A DNA stretch of 46,987 bases from Clostridia bacterium (GTDB lineage Bacteria > Bacillota > Clostridia > Oscillospirales > CAG-272), in contig JAFTCT010000063.1 of assembly GCA_017454525.1 (NCBI GenBank), positions 1 to 46,987 of the forward strand, written 5' to 3'. The position numbers and the translations under genes were made by a program. Positions 18,443-26,900 of the stretch are shown here, in pieces; within the stretch, counting starts at the first letter, position 1, and each line of letters opens with the position of its first letter. The notes under the pieces were generated by a model. The model ran no database searches, was not told the DNA's origin, and worked only from the letters and a program-made list of their open reading frames with translations.

Positions 18443-19936
18443 TCAGTTTTCTCGCCTTTCTGCGGTGACGGGAAGCGCAAGCGGTTCTTCGCTCCCGTCG
18501 ATATAATGCACGGCGATATCGTTCTTTGCGCGCACGGAGATATAGTCCACAAGGCGGCGGGGAAGGTCGGGCGGAAGGGAAGAAAGAACGCCGGGGGCCG
18601 AAATGCGGTCGATACAAGCGTTGGTTTCTTCTGCGGACAAGATCGCGGTATGCAGTTCCGCCAGGCGCGGCGAGAGGACGCCCGGACGGGGGAAGCGCTC
18701 GATCTCGGCTTTTTCAAGGAGCATCATTTCAAGGGTCCGTTCCTTCGTACGCAAAAACGGAAGGAGTTTCAAAAAGAGCGCTTTGTCTTCGCACAGCGTC
18801 CGCTCGGCGCGCTCTAAAAGTTCTCCGAGCTCCTCCTCCGAAAACCGTGGCGCGCTGCAGGCGCCGTTTTTTCTTTTATTGCCGCATTTCCACACCCTCT
18901 TTTCGTTCTTCGTCCCGGGGTGCCAGACCGTTTCATGATACCAACTTCCGCAGTATCCGCAGCGGAACATTTTGGAAAAGGGCTTGTCGTTTTTCCTCCG
19001 GCGCGGCGTGACGTAGTTTTCAAGCGCGCTTTGCGCTTCTTCAAACAGTTCCTTTGACACGATCGCGGGGTGTCCGTTTCTGACGTAATACTGTTTGATC
19101 TCGCCGTTGTTCTTCTGCCGCTTCTTGGTGAGAAAACTGGTGGAATAGGTCTTCTGGAGCAGAGCGTCGCCGTAGTATTTCTCGTTATGAAGAATGCTTC
19201 TGACGACGGAATAACTCCAGAGATCCTTTCCCATCGGGGTCATGATCCCGTCCCTTGTGAGGATCTGCGCGATCGAAAAGGGCCCCAAGCCCGCGATGCA
19301 CATATAAAAAATACGCCTGACGACCGACGCTTCCTTTTCGTCGATCTCCGGCGCTCCGTTTTCCCCTTGGCGGTACCCGATGAACTCGCTGTAATGGATG
19401 GTATATTTGCCGTCTGCAAAGCGCTTGCGCGCCCCCCAGGTGACGTTCTCGGAGAGCGAGCGGCTCTCCTCCTGCGCAAGACTGGAAAGGATGGTGATAA
19501 GCAGTTCGCCTTTGGGATCGAAGGTATAGATATTCTCCTTCTCAAAATAACATTCGCAGCCCGCTTCCTTGAGCGCGCGGATCGTCGTCAGACTGTCCAC
19601 GGTATTGCGCGCGAAACGGCTGATGCTCTTGGTGACGATGAGATCGATCCTGCCCGCGAGGGCGTCGCCGATCATTTCTCTGAAACTCTTGCGCAGTCTG
19701 GTGCTCGTGCCCGACAGTCCTTCGTCCGCATAGACCTTCACGAATTCCCAGTTCTCATTCTGACCGATCAGCCGTGTGAAGTAGTCGATCTGCGCCTCAA
19801 AACTCCCTTGCTGCTCGTCTTTTTCCGTCGATACGCGCGCATACGCCGCGACTCTTCTTTTCTCTCTTCTGACCGGTTCAGGCGCTGCGCGCGAAGCGCT
19901 CGGCTCGATCACGGATACTGTTTTCTGATGATCCAT
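18443..19936 (-). CDS. Large serine recombinase
   Basis: 497 aa. Resolvase domain (about 28-180) with catalytic Ser36 in AAYARVST, then DEGLSGTS and SISRFARNTVDSL. The recombinase domain (about 185-300) includes GYRQGENGAPEIDEKEA and SILHNEKYYGD. A zinc ribbon (about 335-370) has Cys pairs C-x2-C (CGYCGSW) and C-x6-C (CGNKRKNGAC). A C-terminal coiled-coil-like region follows. Length and domain order are those of phage/ICE integrases and of some dedicated invertases. AAAGGAAAG precedes the ATG. It lies between the two mirrored arms, so it would be inside the large invertible segment. It may invert the fibre sites or be a leftover of an integrated element; I saw no other element genes (relaxase, phage) nearby. 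Confidence 0.9.
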   Translation of the reverse strand: MDHQKTVSVIEPSASRAAPEPVRREKRRVAAYARVSTEKDEQQGSFEAQIDYFTRLIGQNENWEFVKVYADEGLSGTSTRLRKSFREMIGDALAGRIDLIVTKSISRFARNTVDSLTTIRALKEAGCECYFEKENIYTFDPKGELLITILSSLAQEESRSLSENVTWGARKRFADGKYTIHYSEFIGYRQGENGAPEIDEKEASVVRRIFYMCIAGLGPFSIAQILTRDGIMTPMGKDLWSYSVVRSILHNEKYYGDALLQKTYSTSFLTKKRQKNNGEIKQYYVRNGHPAIVSKELFEEAQSALENYVTPRRRKNDKPFSKMFRCGYCGSWYHETVWHPGTKNEKRVWKCGNKRKNGACSAPRFSEEELGELLERAERTLCEDKALFLKLLPFLRTKERTLEMMLLEKAEIERFPRPGVLSPRLAELHTAILSAEETNACIDRISAPGVLSSLPPDLPRRLVDYISVRAKNDIAVHYIDGSEEPLALPVTAERREN

Positions 19937-19972
19937 ACTCTTTCCTTTCGTTGTTTAGGGGTCCCCTTTAAT

Positions 19973-20021
19973 AAAAAGGGGCTGTTCATTTGCAGGCAAA
20001 TGAAACAGCCCCCTGTTTTTT
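19973..20021. terminator. Terminator of the Dabb-to-LRR operon; copy of a dispersed hairpin
   Basis: Stem GGGGCTGTT (19978-19986) and AACAGCCCC (20004-20012), with further pairing of CATTTGC/GCAAATG inside; A5/T tracts on both sides. It shares AATGAAACAGCCCCCTGTTT with the hairpin at 44263-44293, where it again follows the 3' end of a minus-strand gene. Confidence 0.85.
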
Positions 20022-20033
20022 GTTTCCGGTCGG

Positions 20034-21041
20034 CTATACGTCGTCTTCCGCGCGGCAGTAAACTCTGACGTTCGCGGGCAGGTCGACGTGGAGCGCGTTG
20101 AATTCCTCTTCCGTTCCCTCAAACTGCACGTCAAGGGACGAACAGCCGTCGAACGCTTCGCCGGACAGGTATCTGACCGAACCGGGCAGCGAAACGCTGA
20201 CGAGTTTCCCGCAGTTTCGAAAGGAACCGCGCTCGACGTTGGTCAGCGACGGCGGCAGTACGATCCGCTCGATCTGACAGTCCTTGAAGGCGTCGGTCGC
20301 GACGGTCTGGAGTTTTATGGAGAAGAGGGCGACCGCGGGATCGTCCGCGTACTCCGCCGTCGCCTCATAATAGAGCTCCTTCGCTCCGGCGCCCGCCGGA
20401 CAGAGGATCAGGGTCCTCATATCCTTCGTATAGAGCATACCGCCGTAATCGGCGTAAACGGGATTGTCTTCGTCCACCGTGACCGACCGGATATACGGAC
20501 TGTGGAGCAGTCCTGCGTTCACGCTCCTGACGTCGGGACCGATATGGAATTCGACCTTGCGGTCCTCGGGCAGCGTCAGTTTTTCAAGTTCCCCGCCGTT
20601 ATAGCAGACGCGCGAAACGCGATCCGCTTCCATTTCAGAGAGAATCAGATGCGTGACGAAGGAGCCGCCGATCTTCTCGGGCAGAACGATCTCCTCTTCG
20701 CTGCCGAGGTACCCGCGGATCTCAACGTGGTCGCCGAAGAGGGCGTAGACCAGACCGTTTTCATCGCTGCGCACCTCGGGCGTCGGGATCGCGACCGTTT
20801 CCAGCGCCGCTTCGGGCGTCGGCGCCGCGGCGGGATCCGCCGCCTGCTCCGCAAAGGGCGCGGGGGCGCCGAGGGGGATGAAGATCATCGCCGTCGCGGC
20901 GATCAGCAGCGCCATGGCGGCGGCGGGCAGAAGGATCGAAAGGATCCTCGCCGCGCTCATACGCGGGCGTGCGTTTTCCGCTTCCTCGAGATACGACGGC
21001 TTCACGGCGTCAAGCGCCGTGAAAACGTTTTTTCCTTTCAT
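20034..21041 (-). CDS. Membrane protein with BspA-type leucine-rich repeats, partner of the ECF sigma factor
   Basis: 335 aa. A cytoplasmic N-terminus (FTALDAVKPSYLEEA, about residues 7-21) resembles the short 'AL.x.(V/I)...(Y/I)(L/I)EEA' segment seen in membrane proteins encoded beside Clostridia ECF sigma factors. One TM helix (about 31-57) and an Ala/Pro linker follow. The extracytoplasmic LRR_5-type domain has strands such as IVLPEKIGGSFVTHLIL, IERIVLPPSLTNVERGSF and LVSVSLPGSVRYLSGEAF. The start has AAGGAGGAAG and lies 13 bp after the sigma factor stop. An anti-sigma or signal-input role is inference; a plain surface LRR protein is the alternative. Confidence 0.65.
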   Translation of the reverse strand: MKGKNVFTALDAVKPSYLEEAENARPRMSAARILSILLPAAAMALLIAATAMIFIPLGAPAPFAEQAADPAAAPTPEAALETVAIPTPEVRSDENGLVYALFGDHVEIRGYLGSEEEIVLPEKIGGSFVTHLILSEMEADRVSRVCYNGGELEKLTLPEDRKVEFHIGPDVRSVNAGLLHSPYIRSVTVDEDNPVYADYGGMLYTKDMRTLILCPAGAGAKELYYEATAEYADDPAVALFSIKLQTVATDAFKDCQIERIVLPPSLTNVERGSFRNCGKLVSVSLPGSVRYLSGEAFDGCSSLDVQFEGTEEEFNALHVDLPANVRVYCRAEDDV

Positions 21042-21054
21042 CGGTCTTCCTCCT

Positions 21055-21612
21055 TCATACCGCCGTTCCGCGGTCGCCCAGCCATTTTTTCAGCGCCGCG
21101 CGGGTCTTTGACAGCAGCGCCGTCACGGCGTGGGGCGATTTGCCGGTCTTTTCTGCGATCGCTTCGATCGGAAACGCGTAGTAGTAGCGCAGAACGAAGC
21201 AGACGCGCGTATCGCGCCGGAGCGTGAAAAGAAACTCGTTGATCTCTTTTTCAAGCGCCTTTGCAAGCAGTTCGCCCTCGGGATCTCCGTCGCCCGCGAC
21301 GCTGACAAGCTCCTCGAGCAGTTCCTCGGTGCGTTCGCCGCCGCGCTTGGCGGCGCGGCGTTTCTCATACCGGTTGATGCCGACGTTGCGCGCGACGGCG
21401 CCGACATAACTCTTGAGCGACTCCGGCTTCTGCGGCGGGATCGAAGACCATACCGCCATCCATACGTCGCTCTCGCATTCCTCTTCGTCCCGCGGATCGC
21501 GCAGGATGTTTTTCAAGATCATACGGACGTAGGCGCCGTAGCGTTCGCTGAGCGCGGCGAGTCCGTCTTCATTTCTTTCGAAGAGCAAGGATACGATTTT
21601 TTCGTCTTCGAT
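21055..21612 (-). CDS. ECF-type RNA polymerase sigma factor (start codon apparently ATC)
   Basis: About 185 aa. Sigma-2 region: EDEKIVSLLFERNEDGLAAL through KSYVGAVARNVGINRYEKRR. Sigma-4 region: FLFTLRRDTRVCFVLRYYYA with a helix-turn-helix around AIAEKTGKSPHAVTALLSKT. The usual family start falls at IEDEKIV, where AAGGGAGG is followed after 8 nt by ATC (21612-21610), not ATG/GTG/TTG. The open frame continues upstream to 21789 inside mutY, but with un-sigma-like sequence and no ribosome-binding site. CTG codons just upstream (L46, L49 of the long frame) are further options. I list the ATC because of the spacing; a base-call error or rare initiation would both explain it. Fourth gene of the operon from 23786. 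Confidence 0.75.
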   Translation of the reverse strand: MEDEKIVSLLFERNEDGLAALSERYGAYVRMILKNILRDPRDEEECESDVWMAVWSSIPPQKPESLKSYVGAVARNVGINRYEKRRAAKRGGERTEELLEELVSVAGDGDPEGELLAKALEKEINEFLFTLRRDTRVCFVLRYYYAFPIEAIAEKTGKSPHAVTALLSKTRAALKKWLGDRGTAV

Positions 21613-21700
21613 GACCGCCGCCTCCCTTCGCGGCTGCCGGTTCAGAAGAGGGCGCAGTCCTGCGCTTCCGTAATGAACAGACAGTTTTTTTATACAAAAA

Positions 21701-22732
21701 TCAACGTTTCGGCAAAAGATCGGCAAAAAACGGCTTGAACGCCGACGGAAGGGCGCGTTTTTCGTACTCTTCTCTGCCGTAAAAATCAAATTCGCCCGCC
21801 GAGAGCGCTTCGACCTTATATCCCTTCATCTCCCACACGATATGCGTGAAGATATGCCGCGCGGGCGGCAGGGACGTCACGGCTTGGACGCGGACGCCGC
21901 GCGCCGTAAGATACGCGCGCACCTCATTTTCGCTTTTGGCGCCCTCGAGCGTCGGCGGCTCCCAAAGCCCGGAGAGCAGTCCCTTTCCGGGGCGCTTGCA
22001 AAGCGCCGTTTTTCCGTTAAAGACGACGCACAGTACGGTGCGTTCTTCGGTTTTTCGCTCTTTTTTCTCTTTTCTGACCGGCAGGCAGGTTGTTTTTCCG
22101 TCTCTGAACGCCGCGCAGCCGTCCACCAGCGGACAGCCGCCGCAGAGCGCCTCCCTGTCGGGACCGCAGACCGTGGCGCCCAGTTCGATGAGCGCCTGAT
22201 CGAACGCCGCCGCGCGGTCCGGGGGGATCTGCGCATACAGAAAATCGCGCGCGCGGCGGTCAAACGCCGGCTCCTCCACAGGTGTTGCGTCGCCGAGATA
22301 GCGCGAAACGACCCTCTTGACGTTTCCGTCGACCGCCGGATGCGCTTCTCCGTAGGCGAACGCCGCGATCGCCGCCGCCGTGTAGGCGCCGACGCCCGGA
22401 AGGGTCAGCAATTCTTTATACGTTCCGGGCAGACGCCCGCCGTAGTCCTTTACGCAGATCTGCGCAGCCTTTTTCATATTGCGCACGCGCGCATAGTACC
22501 CCAGTCCCTGCCAGAGTTTGTTTAGCAGTTCGTCGTCCGCGCCGGCGAGCGCCGTCACGTCGGGGAGCGCCGAAAGAAAGCGCTCGTAGTAGGGCTTGAC
22601 CGCCTCGACGCGCGTCTGCTGCAGCATGATCTCCGAGACCCAGATGCGGTAGGGATCGTCGGTATGCCGCCAGGGCAGGTCGCGCCTGTTCTCGGCGTAC
22701 CAGCAAATCAGTTTCCTTGCAAAATCCGTCAT
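21701..22732 (-). CDS. mutY: A/G-specific adenine glycosylase MutY
   Basis: 343 aa, normal length. Removes adenine mispaired with 8-oxoguanine. Visible: catalytic Glu34 in SEIMLQQTRVE; helix-hairpin-helix LPGVGAYTAAAIAAF (110-124) with catalytic Asp134 in AVDGNV; four Cys of the [4Fe-4S] loop (C188, C196, C199, C205), with the first spacing seven residues, one more than the usual six; and a C-terminal NUDIX-like 8-oxoG recognition domain (about 225-343). The start overlaps the HAD gene by 4 bp (ATGA), so the two are co-translated. A housekeeping gene sitting between the mirrored arms. Confidence 0.95.
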   Translation of the reverse strand: MTDFARKLICWYAENRRDLPWRHTDDPYRIWVSEIMLQQTRVEAVKPYYERFLSALPDVTALAGADDELLNKLWQGLGYYARVRNMKKAAQICVKDYGGRLPGTYKELLTLPGVGAYTAAAIAAFAYGEAHPAVDGNVKRVVSRYLGDATPVEEPAFDRRARDFLYAQIPPDRAAAFDQALIELGATVCGPDREALCGGCPLVDGCAAFRDGKTTCLPVRKEKKERKTEERTVLCVVFNGKTALCKRPGKGLLSGLWEPPTLEGAKSENEVRAYLTARGVRVQAVTSLPPARHIFTHIVWEMKGYKVEALSAGEFDFYGREEYEKRALPSAFKPFFADLLPKR

Positions 22733-23487
22733 AGAGACTCCAGATATTCTTTGAACTGCGCGAAATCCGACCGCCGTCCGTCATAGGGCAGTTCGCCGTG
22801 CAGCAGGCAGTCGGTGACAAGATAGGTCTGCATCCCCGCTTTGACGGCGGGGATCATATCGTCGGAAACGTCGTTGCCGACCATAAGACAGCGGGCGGGA
22901 TCGAGCGCGAAGCGCCGTGCGATCTCAAGATAATACGCGGGATTCGGCTTGCTGTAATGCGAAAAGGCGTAATCGGTGACGAGATCGAACCGCTCTTTGC
23001 ATAAGCCCACCCACGACAGCCGTTCCTCCTGCGCGCAGAGCGGAAAGATCGGCAGGGTCGCAAGGATCACGCGGGAAGCGAGCCGGCGCGCCTGCGCGAC
23101 CGCCGCCGAAGCGTTCGCGTTGAAGGTGCCAATCAAAGCAAGCGATCTGAAATCGCTTGCGTAATAGTCGTTGAAGGGCGCTTCGAGCGCGCCGTCGTCA
23201 AGATGAAACAGGGGGTCGAGTTTCTTCATCGCCGCCCTGAAATACGACAAAAAAACGAAGCGGTTGTCGTTTTTTCCGTCGTTTCGGATCATCGCGCCGA
23301 TCCCGGCGTTCAGTTCCCTCAAGAAGTCCTTTTCGCAAACGCCCAGACGCGGCGCGGCGTACGCCGTCAGCCCGAGGGTCGCCTCCCGTGCGAAGCGCTC
23401 CTGCGGCAGATGTACGAGCGTGCCGTCAAGATCGAAAAGGATCGCGTCAAAGGGTTTTTTGTCCACGGTCAACGTCTCTCTTCTCAT
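22729..23487 (-). CDS. HAD-superfamily hydrolase
   Basis: 252 aa. Motif I FDAILFDLDGTLVHLP (nucleophile and acid/base Asp), a helical cap, a motif II region IGTFNANA/LATLPIF, Lys of motif III in HYSKPNPAYY and motif IV in CLMVGNDVSDDMIPAVKAGM. Probably a small-molecule phosphatase; the substrate cannot be told. The start codon overlaps the preceding Dabb stop (ATGA) and its stop overlaps the mutY start. A GTG eight codons in is an alternative start with AGAAGAGAG before it. Confidence 0.85.
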   Translation of the reverse strand: MRRETLTVDKKPFDAILFDLDGTLVHLPQERFAREATLGLTAYAAPRLGVCEKDFLRELNAGIGAMIRNDGKNDNRFVFLSYFRAAMKKLDPLFHLDDGALEAPFNDYYASDFRSLALIGTFNANASAAVAQARRLASRVILATLPIFPLCAQEERLSWVGLCKERFDLVTDYAFSHYSKPNPAYYLEIARRFALDPARCLMVGNDVSDDMIPAVKAGMQTYLVTDCLLHGELPYDGRRSDFAQFKEYLESL

Positions 23488-23786
23488 TCTTTGAAATCAA
23501 AGCACTTCCGCTCGGCGGTATAGGGGCGAACACAGGCGTTCGCCGCCGCGACGTGCGCGGGATGCGAAGCGTATTCGGCAAGTCCCTCTTCGTCTTCAAA
23601 AAGACTGTCGAGCATCATGTCGCAGTTGGAGGTCTCCAGCGGACCGGTATGCACTTCAATGCGCACAAGCGACGGCACCGTGCCGTACAGCGCCTCCAGC
23701 CGCTCCTTCGCCGCGCGCTTCACCGCGCTCTTTTCTTCATTCGTCAGGTCGCTTTTCAGCGTCCAGAGGATCACGTGTCTGACCAT
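23484..23786 (-). CDS. Dabb-family (stress-responsive A/B barrel) protein
   Basis: 100 aa. MVRHVILWTLKSDLTNEEKS at the N-terminus, the HTGPLETSNCDMML strand and YASHPAHVAAANACVRPYT at the end are the recognisable Dabb ferredoxin-like pattern. These proteins form dimeric barrels; the bacterial role is mostly unknown. The ATG at 23786 has GGGAGGAAG; the longer frame from 23807 would overlap that site. First gene of a tight five-gene operon (Dabb, HAD, mutY, ECF sigma, LRR). Confidence 0.8.
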   Translation of the reverse strand: MVRHVILWTLKSDLTNEEKSAVKRAAKERLEALYGTVPSLVRIEVHTGPLETSNCDMMLDSLFEDEEGLAEYASHPAHVAAANACVRPYTAERKCFDFKE

Positions 23787-23841
23787 TGCTTCCTCCCGTA
23801 TCTGCAAAATTCTTCATAAGATGACTAAAGATACCGATCAT

Positions 23842-23870
23842 ATTTTACCATATCCGCAAAGAATTTGCAA
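23842..23870 (-). promoter_or_regulatory. Promoter of the Dabb-HAD-mutY-ECF-LRR operon
   Basis: On the minus strand TTGCAA (23870-23865), 17 bp, TAAAAT (23847-23842); the expected start is about 50 bp before the Dabb ATG. Confidence 0.75.
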
Positions 23871-23914
23871 TAGAAAAACGCGGTTTTTTCCCTTGTGCGG
23901 GCGCCACGGAAAAG

Positions 23915-23963
23915 AAAAAGGACCGTACGTACTCCGGGGCACGGAGCGCATACAGCCCTTTTT
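23915..23963. terminator. Terminator after D'
   Basis: Imperfect long stem between AAAAAGGACCGTACGTACTC and GAGCGCATACAGCCCTTTTT with a GC loop; A and T tails on both sides, so it can act on both strands. It lies 28 bp beyond the stop codon of D'. Confidence 0.75.
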
Positions 23964-23990
23964 GATTTGATTTTTTACCTGCGCCTGAAC

Positions 23991-26900
23991 TTACGGGGTT
24001 ACGGGCGGCACGTAGAAGTACGGAATGATCTTTGCGTTGGTATAGATCACGTAGTTGTACGCGCTTGAGACGTTGATATCTCTTCCGCTTTCCTGCAGTA
24101 CCACGGTCACTGTGATCTTGTAATTCGCGAAAAACTGATGCGCGTTTTCAAGATCCGATCCCGTCTTCACCGTAAAGTTGAGAAGCGGGAAGAAGATATC
24201 GCCGCCGCGGTCGTCGAGCGCCGCTTTCGGAAGCGTTACGGCGTACGCTTTTCCGGCCGCGTCCACGGATATCGCAGTTGCCGTTGAAAGGTCGTTGCCC
24301 CAGAACAAACTCTTGATGAAATCGTCTATCCCGTAGGCGTAACTTCCGTCGCTTGTGAAGGGCTCCACATATCCGGAATCGGTCTTCTGCGTCAGCGTCA
24401 CCGTGACCTTCGCGTGATCGTAATCCCGGACGCGGTCCTGGATCAGCGTCACGTCGAGTTCGGGCAGCAGACTGAACGTTTCTTCAACGTATGCGGATCT
24501 CTCGACGTTGTCCGGCGGGTTGAGCGAGTTGATACCGAGCGGCGTGAAGTCGCCGACCTTGTCGCCGATAGGCGTCAGCTCCAGTTCCGCATGCTCCGAC
24601 GCACGGGCAGTATGATAATTGTGCCTGAAAGCAGCGGATCCGTCTGCCTTATCGTCCGCCTCGATCGTATTCTTGCTGTACGGCGTCGACTCCTGCTGGA
24701 AAGCGATATTCGAGTGTCCGGTAACCGTCACACCGTCCTGATTGTAAGGCGGCTCGTCTCCGCGTCCCGGGAACTGCGTATCGATCGCGGAATCGTCGTA
24801 TGTCAGCTTCACGTTCGAAACGATCTCAAAATATTGAGGCGCAGGTCCGCTTCCGCCGTCCGTATAAGTGAACATATTGCTCACGTCAAAGGTCACGAAT
24901 TCCACGTAGTCCTGCTTTGAATGGATCGCGCTGACGGTACCGGTAACAGAATCGGTATCTCCGTATGCCGACGGACTGCTGTCCGCCGAGGCGTTGATCG
25001 TTCTGTCGATGCTGAAACTGCCGGTCGCCGTCGGATCTCCGAGGATCTCTTTCTTCATCACGCCGCCTTCCGTGCGGTTGAGTTGAATAAGGAAGCTCTG
25101 GAAAACCTGAACGGTGTCGGAAGTGACGATATCGCTGATCTCGTTGACGATATTGACGCCGCCGTTCGCGGTATCGTCAAGATCGCTCGACAGGCCGAAG
25201 GTCGCTGAAAGCGACACGTTGATCTCGTTGTTGGTGCTGTCCATGGTATCGCCCTTCGCCGGATCCTTCGGAGAACTGGTGACCGCGATATCGCTGTGGT
25301 CGAAGATCTTCCCCATGATCAGATGCGCAAGACGCTTGTCGTCGGTCGTGTTGAACAACTTGGACGGATAGTCGTTGTTGTCGAAAGCGCTCTGCGGCTG
25401 CAGCGTATAGTGGTAGAAATAATCGGGATTCACCGAGGCGTCGGTGTAGATCGAGAGGTAGTACCGCTCGGAGCAGACGTCGGCGGTATACTTCTTGACG
25501 CTGTTGTCAGCAAGCTCCGCATCCGTTGCGGCACGGTAGCCCTGACCGTTCACCGTCAGCGTCGCGGTCTCTCCGCCCGTACACCGGACGTACGTACCGT
25601 TTTTCTGATCCTCGACCATCGTCGTGCCGACGCTGACCGTATATTTCGTCTTTGCGCTGTCGTCCACGCCGTCGATCGAGTCTGCAAGCCGGTAGCCCTG
25701 ACCTCCTACGGTCACGGACGCGGTCTCGCCATCACCGCATTCTACGAGCGTTCCGGCAGGATCCTCCGTTACCGTCAGCTTCATCAGCTCGCTGAGCTTC
25801 TTCTGCGTGAATCCGGTGAACGAGGACAGACTGAGCTGGTTTCCGCTCACCGCGCTGAAATCGGCGTAATAGGCGGCGCCTCCGCTGTTCGGATCGACCA
25901 GAACAAGCTTCGTACTTGACGGGAAGTCCTTGAGTAACTCATTGGTATTCGCTTTGATGAACAGCAGTTTCTTATCGTACACGCGATCGACCACTTCGCC
26001 CGCGTTGATCGCCGTCGCCCATTCCTCCGCCGTTCTTGTGAAACTGTATTCGAAGAAGGAGGTCACGGGCATACCGACGTTTTCAATCAGCAGCTCGCCG
26101 AAACGGTCGCGGTAAGGATCCTGCAGATACGTGGTCCCGCTGAGCAGACCGACGCGGAACTCATACGACAGCACCTTCTTCACGAATACCGGCACGTAAA
26201 GGTGATATGCGGTATCCGAAGTTTTGACCGGGTCGGAATACCGGACGTCGATCAGCGAAAACTGCGATTTACCGCTGTCGAACACCGTGCTGCGCATAAA
26301 GAATTTCCCGTCGTACCGCCTGAGGCTTGCGCCCGCCGCCGAAACCGAATAACTGTTCGATGCCGCGTTGTACACGACGTTATAGATTTTCACGTCATAA
26401 ACGTTTTCGATATCAATTCCATAGTCGTAAGTCGTATTGGTCAGCAACCGCAGATAACTGTTGATCATTTCGGTTGCATGGTCCTTGTTGATATCGTCCA
26501 GGATCAAAACCGGGAAGTCGGTACCGAGATAGCCGGCTACTTCAGCGCTGAACGTTGAAAATCTGCTGCCGTCGTTGTATCTGCTGAACACCTGAACGTT
26601 GGTCTCTCCGCTGCTGTCGGTATAATATGCGTTTTTCGAATGCTCATACCGCGCTCCCGACGTTCCGTCCAGGATCAGATTGATCGGCAGATCGCTCACT
26701 GTCGCCGCCGTTCCGTCGCCGGTGATCTTCAAAGTACCGAGCGTGAGCAGCGGGTTTGACGTAACGTACGGAGACGCGTACTCGACGTTGGTATAATCGT
26801 CTTCGGCCGTAGAACCGTCTTCGATATTCGCAAAACCGTCCTGATTGTCGGTGGTATTGCCGCGGAAATCCGCAAAGACCGCGAAACCGGTGCCGAAGCC

